Below, one piece after another: positions 55,144 to 64,000 of a stretch of DNA of 64,000 bases. Each line of letters opens with the position of its first letter. Within the stretch, counting starts at the first letter, position 1. A program made the translations under genes and the position numbers. The stretch spans positions 6,391,001 to 6,455,000 of the forward strand of contig OU015567.1 in NCBI GenBank assembly GCA_907165135.1. The letters are read 5' to 3'. Source of the stretch: Oikopleura dioica (taxonomy: Eukaryota; Chordata; Appendicularia; Copelata; Oikopleuridae). The notes beneath the pieces were generated by a model. The model saw only the letters and a program-made list of their open reading frames with translations, did not search any database and had not been told where the DNA came from.

Positions 55144-57019
55144 TCAGAACTTTATTTTACTAATCTCGTCGTCCCAGATTGCGTCGCTGGTTGGGATGCG
55201 GCCTGGTCGGGACTTTGGCGTTCGCGCTTTGAGTTGGATAGAATCAGCCTCTTCGTTCATCTCCTCTTCGTCTTCCAGCGTTATGTCAGGATTGAGAGAC
55301 CTACGTTTGCTCACTGGAGTTCGTAAGCGGCTTTCTGAGAAAGAAACGCGACTCGAGTTCGCTGAACGATGAATGTTTGTTGAGGTCTCTTGAGGCTGCG
55401 AGCTGGCCGTCTGCGACATAAAGTCACCATGAAGCGATCGAGTGCTACTGGGAAGAATCGCCGGCTGGGAAAACGAATGATGCAGCTTCTTTTGTGGCGA
55501 TCTATGTGCGTAAATCGCATCCCATCGCTTGTTAGGCACTCTACGAGGAGTACCAGAGCCAAGGCTGCTCACGGAAATTGAAGGAGAACGGGAACCGCTT
55601 GACGCAGGAGGAGGCATCGAAAGCACTAAAGAATCACTTTGTCTCCTGTTTGAGCTTAGATATAGATTACCTCGGCCTAGTTGCGGAGCAGGCTGGCTAT
55701 GAGAAGATAGGCGTCGTTCAGAGAAATGTGATGGGCGAACGGGAGTTTGTTGAGAGTAGATTCGCTCGCGTCTTGGAGACAACATCGTCACTTCGTTGTC
55801 GAAATCTTCTTCTTCGTCGATGTCTGATTGACCAGGGTGGCTAACGCCAGATAGTCGTCTATTTCTGACGAGGAGGTCGAGAGAAGTGGGATCAGCAGAA
55901 TGAGTTGATCTCGGTGAAGCTGAACCAGCAAGGATGGGCTTCCGCACTCTCATCGGCCACGGCCGAAAAGCCTTTGGCTTACCAACGTTTGTGTTTGGTG
56001 TTGATGTCAGGATGTGCACCGGATCTTCTGGCACGTGGATTGGTGGCGGAGGCAAACTCATGGTATGGGATGTCGATCGCGATTCAGAAGGAGGTGATGG
56101 AAAGATTGAATACGGAACTGGTAACTTTGGCGAAGAGGATTCTCTCCGGGCTAGAGCCTTTTTCGTAGGCCTCTCTTCTGACCGAGGCTTGCGAGGCTTC
56201 CTCGATGGTGTTTTCATTTCCGATGGTGAGGTCTTTTTCTTTGGCGTAGAAGCAACTTTAGGAACAGATTTACTTCGCTGCTTAACTTGCTGAGGTTTGG
56301 AGGTCTTTTCTTTCGTCTGTTTGCCAGTCCTGTTAGCTGATTTAGCCCGAGGTGCAGCTGCTTTTTTCGTCTTTTCAGATTCTGGTGGCTTTTTTGCAGT
56401 GGACTTTGCCTTTTTTGCTGTGGATTCTTTTTTCCCTTTTGGTTGGACTTCGTTATTGTTGTCCCCCTTCACATTCTGCATCGGAAAGAATTCGTAGTCC
56501 GGCTCATCGAGCCAAAGGTTCTTCGGCGGCAGTTTTGTCTTGTAGGAGTTCTTGTACAAGTAGTCCACGAGAATGTATTCTCGCTGCTTTTTATGGCCTC
56601 GGCGTTGAACACTTGCTCGGAAAAGCCGCCGTTCTGGGCCGACGAATTCGATCTTGGATGATTTTTTGATCCAATCGTTGTTCTTTGGCTTGTAAGATGG
56701 CTGCCGCTTGTTTCTCCGGGAGACGACGACGTCCAGAATCACTGGACCGTCATGAGGTATCTGAGGAATGAGGTTAGTTATGGGAAGAATTTAAGGGTCT
56801 TACATAAATAGGCGATCTTTGCGGAGATGGAGCTCGCGATGGAGGAGGAGTTACGTACTCTTCCTTGATTTCTTCTGTTGTTTTTTCACGACCACGGCTC
56901 TTTTTCGATAATTTCCCATTATTGACCTTCTTGGTTATTTGCTCCTTTTCGACCTTTTTTGAAGCTGTTTCAAGTCTTTTCGACTTTCTCGGCGCCGATT
57001 TCGATCGTAACGTAACCAT
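55144..57019 (-). CDS. uncharacterised basic, Ser/Pro-rich nuclear protein (about 610 aa)
   Basis: Two exons. The first starts at ATG 57019 (MVTLRSKSAPRKSKRLETAS). The second runs from about 56760 (IPHDGPVILDVVVSRR) to the stop at 55144. A compact region near residues 80-165 (EYILVDYLYKNSYKTKLPPK, then NLWLDEPDYEFFPMQN) may be folded. The rest is Lys/Ser/Pro-rich and looks disordered, with many SP and SR sites and repeated KKAKSTAKK-like motifs. It ends TSDAIWDDEISKIKF. The composition suggests a chromatin-, microtubule- or RNA-associated protein; I cannot name a family. The single 46-nt intron is GT-AG and in frame. Confidence 0.7.
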
Positions 57020-57591
57020 GGTGCAGTTACATTCACTTGTTTGCTCTAAAGAATTCTTTTAACTCCTTGTTTGGTGGAATAAATTTACATATAATATTTA
57101 GTGAAATAGAAAGAAATAAAGTAGTTTTACGATAATATAAAGTTTTATGAATTTTCACTTTGGTTTAGTTCTACTATTTTTTTCTCTGAACTTTCATCAG
57201 GGGTGAAATTGCTGAAGATATCTTAATTTTAAACATGGAAAACGGTATTCATTTAAAATTATCAAAACTGTCAGTTGCTTATCTGTGACAAAAAAGTAGT
57301 GAAAAATAACGAAGGAACATAAAAAAACAGGTGATTGGAGGATATCTTGAGGCAGTGAAACAAAACAAAACTACAACGTGTAAGAACCGTGGGTGAAAGA
57401 AATCATGGTCACAAAAAATATCAAAAAATATGAAAAGGGGAACAGAGGGGCAGTTCAAAGTGATCTAATTAACGAAATAGAAGAAACTGCACATCAAAAA
57501 TATCCTTTTTCATGATCTGGAGCGTCAGGAATTTCACTTTGGCAAGTGTTTTCTTCGACCTAAAAACTTTAGTAAGGGGCTGAATACAGTA
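57020..57591. other. spacer between the basic nuclear protein and the ubiquitin protease
   Basis: About 570 bp of AT-rich DNA between two co-oriented - strand genes. No ORF, RNA gene or repeat stands out. Confidence 0.4.
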
Positions 57592-60500
57592 CTATTGGCA
57601 ATAGTCTATTGCATTTACCTGGTAATCCAGGTCGAGATCGAGCTCTTCTCTGTCAGAACCCGGCGAGCAGTTGTTGATCGATCCGTCAGGAGAGCATGAT
57701 CTGATGTTAATTGACCCGCCAACTCTTCTGATCGGCGAACCGACGGGAGAAACTCTCGGTGGGTTCGCTGGCTCAACGTCCGGTACTTGCATCCACAACT
57801 CCTCTGTCGAATCCATCGTCTGTATTTGACAGCTTTGCATTCCCGGCTCTTCAGTATCGAAAATTACATTTGGAGCTTCATGATGAAGGGCTTCTGGAGC
57901 GTTCGAAATAACTGTATCGAGGAGTGTTTTCTCCGCTCCAGCTGCGTTTTCCCTTTTTCAAACCAATTAGATTTCAATAAGAAAAGATGGTTTTATATTA
58001 AGAATAACCTGATTCAATATAATTGTGAATAAAAGACCATCAAACCTCCTGTAGAAAAGAATGTAGACATCCTTTGCATCCCTCGCTGTCGGCCGTTTTA
58101 CACTAACATCTTGGTCATCGTAATAATTCCACTTTCCGTCGAACGGATTCTTCGCATAGGCAGTGTAATGCCCGACATTGGTTGTTCCAAAGTGCTAAAT
58201 GCTTTATTAGGAGTTAAATTTATTTTGAATCTTTACCTGAATCGAGCCAATCAAATTATACTTTCCCGATTTTTCTCCGTCAGCTGTTTCTAGCGCGCTC
58301 ACATCCAGTCCAATCCGATCGAAGAGCACCTCAGTGTCGATTTTCTTCGATATTGCGTTTTCAAAGACGAAGCGCTTTAGGTAGATTATCAATGTGTCAG
58401 GAAACCTCTGCACCGTCATCGTCTAAAGACAAAAACCATGATCAAGGAGAGAGCGGAAAGAAATCATACCTTTGTCGCGCTTGTGTTTTTCTGACATTTC
58501 TGACAGTAAACGCAATTTTCGCCCATTTCTTCAGGTGTTGTAAACTCTTTCAGGCATTTTTCTAGCGAAGGTCTTTTTGATTTGTCGAAGAGGTTATTGT
58601 AGCTCTCGCTGTTTTCCCAAGTGACGTTGCTGATTTCTGATTTCGTTACAATTTTGAAATGGTCGTTGCTTAATTTGAATAAGTTCAAAGGAATTGTTAA
58701 ATTGTCCTACGATTTGAGCTGGATATCGAAGTCAGGAGGTACGATACATCCTTGACAAGTGGAGCCGCATTTTGAACAGTATTCGCCGTTTATATTCGAG
58801 TAGTGAATGTCGAATTCCGGCATTTGTTCGGAAAATTGAAGCATGTACATCGTCACGTAATTATACAGCTTTGATGAATTGGCTGAACAGCTGATGAGCG
58901 CCGTTATCATGAATTTTGTCTTACTTTTTTTGCTTATTCGAATAGAAAAGGGGACAGAAACAGATCGCAGCTTGTCGTCAAGATCCTCGCTTTCTATTTT
59001 TAATTTGAGAGAGACGATCGACACTTGCTCTTCGAGAATTGCCGGTAAAGCTGGAGCAACTGGGATATTAACTTTTGAGTCTATTTCGACATCGTCGTAT
59101 TTTTCGATCTTTTCCTTGCACTTCATGCACTCGGTTGAATCCGCAAACGATTCAGCACAGCATGCGCAAATCATCACGCCACACGAGTACGGGCATGTCT
59201 TCATCTCTCCAACTACAGTTTCGCCCAGGCAAATGTTACAGTCGATTTTATCCTCTCCACTTGTCTCTTTCACCTCTGGCTCGTTTCGCAAGTCGACTGA
59301 CTCCATCAGGATGAGTTCAGAGTTCTCACGCGTCGGGAGCATATACATTGGGTCGGATATATTTATCTGCTTTCTAATTTGACCATCGCTCAATTCGAAG
59401 AGATCCATATTTGTCACTTTTCTGTTGCTTTTCTGAAATTTCCATTTTCATTTTTGACTCTCTAAAAGGTAGGGCTGCTCGTCTGATAGCTTGTTATTCG
59501 CCGACACACAAAGTCACGGCTTCTGATTGGCCTACAACCTGGGCAACCTATATTCACGGGTCTACGGTCTTTGATTGGCTCAGAGCCATAATAACAGCTT
59601 CTGATTGGCCCAGAAACCAGCGCAATTATATTCGGAATATCTTACCTCTAAAAGTTCTTTGGTGGCGTCCGTAATTAACGAGATTTTATCAGTAGTTTTT
59701 TTGGATACTTCCACGGCAAGTTTGGTGAAATACGATTCTGTATGACAAGCATATTTGATAGCAAGCGTCTTTTTCTCAGGATTAGGAACTGGAACAATTA
59801 AATACATGAAGTTTTCGTAAGTAGTCGATCTAAAACACAAAATCAAAAAGGAAGATTCTCCAACTTGATGATTTTTACCTATTGTTACACATTTTACAGC
59901 AAAGTTCAGAAGCAAATTGACCTTGGAAGTTTTTCGAAACGGGCGATAAATTCTCTGCCATATACTTGTCCCATAGTTTCTTTGGATCGTCGGAGACAAT
60001 TGTACATTCCGAAGTAAGCCGCGGCCTTTTCGCTGGCTGACTTGGTGTACTGCTTGTTGTGCTTCCAGAGGTACTGGCTTGGCTTGTCGAAGGCGAGCCT
60101 AGCTGGTGTTTTGGCGAGTCGGAGAGGGATACTTTGTGGAAGGCGTTGTTGATCGGACTCGCTGGATTAGGAGGAGAGTCCGCTTGACTGGAGCCACTTG
60201 ATTGACGCTTGCGAGTTTTTGACTCAACTGATTGTGTTGCGCCTGCGTCAGAAAACGGGGAGCTTTGAGGAAATTATATGAAAAGACACACACAACACTT
60301 CAAAGATTTACTTTTGATGGTTGGTATCACTGCCAGCCGAAAGGAAAGCAGAGTCTGAAGAGCCATCGTTTGAAATCGCCCTAACAATGTTTTGGTGCTC
60401 TGAAGACTGAGAAAGGTCGTTTGCGGGCTTTGTTGCTTCCACGATTTCCTCATGCATTTTGTCTAAACGATCATGAATAGAAACTACAGTAAAATTTTCG

Positions 60501-61216
60501 GTAAAACATTTTGTTACTTACCTAACATTACGGCTAAAAATTCTTGTCCGTCCTGCTGAAAGAGCCCGGCAAACTGGCTGCATTCGACGTCAAGTCTGCT
60601 TTTGAAGTCATGTGGAGCGATCCAACTCGATTTCGATGTCCAGTACTGATTAAAAAGCTTCCTGATCTCCGGGCTAAATTAGAATTTTACTAAATTGCTA
60701 TTTTGAGGAATTAATCACTTACGTAAGGGCGGTGTCTTTGAATCCTTTGCCATTTTCATTTCTGGACGCATTTTCGAAGTCGGCGAAGAAGTTGAAAAAG
60801 GTCGGCTCGTGAAGAAGACATTGCAGAGCCTAAATGACCCGTTGAGATATAAGAAATCAGAGAAGCTAACTTACAGAATTCATGTAGCAGGTGTTGCCGA
60901 TGTTTTTCAACCCAATACAGCCAGTTTCTGGCGTATCGAAAATATTCCTGTTTGGGGATAAATTCGGACTTGACATCCGCCTCGGTCCTTCGATGGGCAT
61001 TGTCGGACCGATAATTTCAGTGTTGGACGCAAAGCTCACGCCGCCGCGTCGTTTCGTCGGAGCTGTGACTGGAGAGGATTCTTGAGAAACAGGTTGAACG
61101 GAAGGAACAACAGAATCGTCACTAAGGAGCTCAGCATGATGCTGAGACGGGACGAATCTGACTTCACTATGAGACGTGTCACCGCCAGGCAATTTTCCAT
61201 CGCCAGCACCGTCCAT
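57592..61216 (-). CDS. USP: ubiquitin-specific protease, USP19/USP4-like, with a zinc-finger insert
   Basis: Starts at ATG 61216 (MDGAGDGKLPGGDTSHSEVR). After a disordered N-terminus comes the Cys box GLKNIGNTCYMNSVSALQCL, then QQDGQEFLAVMLDKMHEEI and the CxxC of a zinc ribbon (ELCCKMCNNR). The His box is HFGTTNVGHYTAYAKNPFDG, then KWNYYDDQDVSV. The second zinc ribbon is CVYCQKCQK. NMDLFELSDGQIRKQI resembles the USP4/11/15/19 core. Between the halves lies a Cys-rich insert, DCNICLGETVVGEMKTCPYS, then CGVMICACCAESF and CMKCKEK. In USP19 a MYND finger sits at the same place. No DUSP, Ubl or CS domain is seen at the N-terminus. Catalytic Cys, His and Asp are all present, so it should be an active deubiquitinase. 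Confidence 0.88.
59524..59608 (-). promoter_or_regulatory. three CCAATCA motifs in a USP intron
   Basis: On the + strand TGATTGG begins at 59524, 59572 and 59602, so CCAATCA lies on the sense strand of the gene. The last two are exactly 30 bp apart. Flanks are alike (GGCCAATCAGAAGC twice). They occupy an intron of about 230 nt, longer than typical here. Confidence 0.4.
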
Positions 61217-61455
61217 CTTTTAATGTGGCATTCTTCAATTACCGAAGTTTGGACAAATAAAAACAACAAGGACAATAAATAAACGAATAAGAAATAGAAT
61301 CATTGAATCAGTTTATTGGAACGGAGTTTAATCTTCAAGGTTTTTCAGTTCAAGTTTCAGTGGTTAGTTCTTTTTATACAGAAATATATTTACACCTTTG
61401 TCTGTTAAGAAACATAACTTTGAATATTTTAAAAGTCTACTTTTCCAGGGATTTT

Positions 61456-63181
61456 CTAAGCCTTTGTTCGCTCGAAGGCTTTATTCCACTCTACCATTCG
61501 TTCGTCTTTTGTCCCATGAATCAGGTCTGTTACTTTTTCACCTCCCCACTGAATTACAGTTAAAAAAGGCAAAGGGATAAAAATCCAAACCTTGGTTGAG
61601 CGCAAATATAACTTGTAAAAGAACATCGCCCACATTTCTTTCTGATAGTCAAAATACAACTTCCACGAGGGTCGATCTAGCCTTTCAACGGCATACATCA
61701 TCCTTAGACAATACTCAGACATGTGCACGAATGAACTTGCACCCGGACGACAACCGAGAGTCGTTTCCAAACCACGAAGAAGATCATTCGTTTTCAAAAC
61801 AAGGATCATCTGCTTTGGGATGTTTTCGAGAACCTCTGACATTTCAGGGATCCACATGCTTATCTCAGCTTGAATAAGCTCGTCTTCCGTTTTCGTGATA
61901 CTTTCAGTATTTTTCAATCCCTGTTTAACACTCTGCCAGGATCGCCCACTGACCATCGCCGCCAAAAGAGGGAACATTGACTCGACATTCAAGGCGGCAG
62001 AAGCCTTCCTCAAGCTTTTTTGATCACCACGAATCATCGATCGCCAGAGCATCGAATAGTTGTATTGGAAGTCTTGGCTGATCGTTTCGTAGAGCCCGTG
62101 ATCGAGAAGAGTGATCTCGGGCTGACCATCCTTTCCTTTGTTGACTAGGACGTTTCCCGGGTGTGGGTCACTGAAAAAGAAATCGTAAGAGAAGATAATA
62201 AAAAGTGCGTCATACCAATGGATAAATCCATGATTAAAAATCATTTCTGAATACATTTCTGTGACGCGTTCCACAGTCTTCTCAACATCTATTTTCCGCT
62301 GCCTTAGCTCCTCCTTGTTGTTGACCATTGTTCCTGGAAGATACTCCATGACGAGTAAACGACTCGTACAGTAATTATGTAAATTCTTTGGGATTTTAAG
62401 CCAGGGAATATTTTTCATAAGCTGTCGACATCTGTCTGCATTGGAGACTTCTTGAAGGAAGTCAAGTTCGCGCGGTAGATTTTGACGAGTGGTTCTGGCG
62501 AGCCAGCCGAGCTTGAACTCTGGAAAGAGTCGTGCACATTGCATGACTCCCAGTTCCATGAGCATGAGATCTAAATGAGCAGAATGCTGGACAGCTGCGT
62601 GCTGCACTTTCACCGCAACAACTTCGCCAGTTTCTTTTAGCTTGGCTTTGTGACACTGAGCAAGAGAAGCGGCTCCGAGAGGATTCCAATCCCAATCATC
62701 AAACACTTCTTCGAGTTCTTTTCCTAATTCTGCTCGAACAACGCTACGAATTTCTGCTTCTGTCGATCTTGGGGCATCCGCATGCAGCGTCTTGAATCTG
62801 TCAACATACTGTATTGGGAGTAGATATTCCATGGCGCCGATGTGCTGGCCAACTTTGATGTAGGTTCCGCGATTGGCGCAACACATTTCGTAAAGAAGTT
62901 GAGCCGTACGCACGTGGAAGTCCGGCATACCCTCCTTGTATGCCTCTTCAGACAGCTTCTTCATTCCGTTGAAGTCCTTAACGATCTTCAAAACTGTCAC
63001 ACCCAGCCGACCGGAGCGAACTGCCATCTCTGGATAATCTGAAATGATTGCAGTTAAAACTGATTTGGAGACATAGAAGAGAACCTAAAGGGGTGAGTCC
63101 CCATTTTCCATAAGCATAGCTCGCACCGCAAGCGCCCGATATAGCGAAAGCCTTTGCCAGATTGCGCCTTGTTCGCAGCAT
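61456..63181 (-). CDS. ADCK1: ADCK1-type UbiB/ABC1 atypical kinase
   Basis: Starts at ATG 63181 (MLRTRRNLAKAFAISGACGA), a basic mitochondrial-type leader with a possible membrane span. The UbiB KxGQ motif is GTYIKVGQHIGAMEYLLP. The Ala-rich loop is PLGAASLAQCHKAKL, the ATP-binding Lys lies in VVAVKVQH, the catalytic loop is HCDPHPGNVLVNKG and the metal motif is LLDHGLYE. Distal blocks (KTNDLLRGLETTLGCRPGAS) match ADCK1 rather than COQ8. ADCK1 localises to mitochondria and affects membrane and cristae organisation. The 54-nt intron between HC and DPHPG is a multiple of three, so a raw frame reads through it. Confidence 0.93.
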
Positions 63182-63357
63182 TCTAGAGTCGGAAAAAATT
63201 GAAGAAAGAGATACTTTGAAATTTCATATTTAGATAAATGAGGCTGATAATTGAAGAAAATGTGTGTTTAACTAAAGCGTCAGTGTTTCTTTGATAAGTC
63301 TTGGCTAAGTCGGCGTGCTCGTAGTTTCTGTGCAACTTTTACTGTCTGTTGGATCTG

Positions 63358-64000
63358 CTAGGAAGAATAGGAGGAGCTTGAAGAGTGCTTTCTTCTACGC
63401 TTCTTTTTCTTGGACTTCTTGGAATGCTTCTTTGGCGGCGGCGGAGTAGGAGTCCTCGAAAAAGAGCTGGAACTAGAAGATCGATGCCGCTTTCTTCGAA
63501 CAGAGTTTGAACGAGAATGGGATCTGGAATATTTTCGGGAGCGTTTTTTTCTCCGAGGAGAAGGAGAGCGCGATCGAGAAGATGAGGAAACGTGTTTTCG
63601 ACTGCGCTTTCTACTTTTTCGTCGTCGTTTCTTTTCGCGAAAGTTTCTCGGCGATGGAGATCGAGAACTAAAAGAGCTGGAGCTTGGAGATCGCGAGTAT
63701 TTTCGACGACGGCGGGAACGGGAAGGAGAGCGCGAGTAGGAAGAGCGAGAACGAGAGGAAGAGCGGGAATAGGATCGTCTGTAAGAGCGAGATCTGGATC
63801 GTGAATAACTACGCTAGAAAAAAAAAAGAGAGGAATGATGAGTTTAAAATGTCGTTGCTTACTCTTCGTTTCGGACGAGAGTCAATTCGAATGTTTCTGT
63901 CCTGTTTTTTCTTGTCATTTGGGTCTGGTGGCAAGCGGTCATCTATTCTGATTCTTGTGACGTATTTTGTTTGGTACTTTTTGGTCGCTTCCAGCTCCTA
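63358..64000 (-). CDS. RS-domain protein (C-terminal part, runs off the window)
   Basis: The last exon (63358-63812) encodes a long Arg/Ser domain with many RSRS, SRSPS and RRKYSRS units, then PTPPPPKKHSKKSKKKKRRR and a Ser run ending SSYSS-TAG. The preceding exon (about 63865 to the window edge) encodes ELEATKKYQTKYVTRIRIDD, then RLPPDPNDKKK. The RS domain points to a pre-mRNA splicing or RNA-processing factor, but the N-terminal domains lie outside the window, so the family is unknown. ADCK1 starts 176 bp downstream on the same strand. Confidence 0.8.

Noticed and set aside
63410-63804. + strand ORFs rich in Glu/Arg opposite the RS protein
   Set aside because: They are the complement of RS repeats on the - strand, where the frame, stop codon and intron are coherent.

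Overview
The window is a compact animal nuclear genome segment, most likely from an appendicularian tunicate (Oikopleura dioica or a close relative). The gene set is metazoan and in part chordate-like: integrin beta, LNX, LAMP, GID4, INTS14, NIPSNAP, FA2H, LIN54. Genes lie about 2 kb apart on both strands. Most introns are 36-70 nt. Several genes sit 50-150 bp behind a co-oriented neighbour with a pyrimidine-tract/AG acceptor touching the next ATG, as expected for spliced-leader operons. At least two introns appear to be G*-AG rather than GT-AG. The species call is inference.

Layout. 1-46: 3' end of an unknown + gene. 347-10917 (-): MAP3K4-like kinase, an unknown nuclear protein and an LNX-type RING/PDZ ligase. 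11000-11071 (-): tRNA-Asp(GTC). 11327-15901 (-): a small ORF, GID4, DDX20/Gemin3 and MoaC/MOCS1B. 16389-23254 (+): ARF1, FHIT followed by SDF2, and integrin beta. 23738-28193 (+): eIF5B, split by a transposon-like insertion. 28878-35633 (+): LAP3, NDUFB10, INTS14 and a dual-specificity phosphatase, possibly one operon. 36065-43629 (+): FA2H, then GPATCH1 and NIPSNAP. 43871-44703: a poorly resolved small gene with a MITE. 44845-63360 and beyond (-): unknown type I membrane protein, SUCLG1, LIN54, LAMP, PPIE, eIF6, an unknown basic nuclear protein, a USP19/USP4-like ubiquitin protease, ADCK1 and the C-terminal part of an RS-domain protein.

The genes are mostly housekeeping: translation initiation (eIF5B, eIF6), splicing and snRNA biology (DDX20, GPATCH1, PPIE, INTS14, RS protein), mitochondrial metabolism (NDUFB10, SUCLG1, ADCK1, NIPSNAP), ubiquitin pathways (LNX, GID4, USP) and trafficking, secretory or lysosomal roles (ARF1, SDF2, LAMP). 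No single pathway unites them.

The most interesting signals are: (i) two mutually exclusive integrin-beta exons, each encoding a complete transmembrane and membrane-proximal segment; (ii) duplicated alternative 3' exons in LAP3, one copy split by an intron; (iii) a 1,012-bp hAT-like element with an 8-bp target duplication inside an eIF5B coding exon; (iv) a FHIT intron that is almost entirely a hairpin, with a related half copy in a GID4 intron; (v) a long palindrome in ARF1 intron 1; and (vi) paired CCAATCA motifs spaced exactly 30 bp at three loci. Exon edges were set by eye from reading frame and splice motifs, so they may be off by a few bases. CDS coordinates run from start codon to stop codon and include introns.
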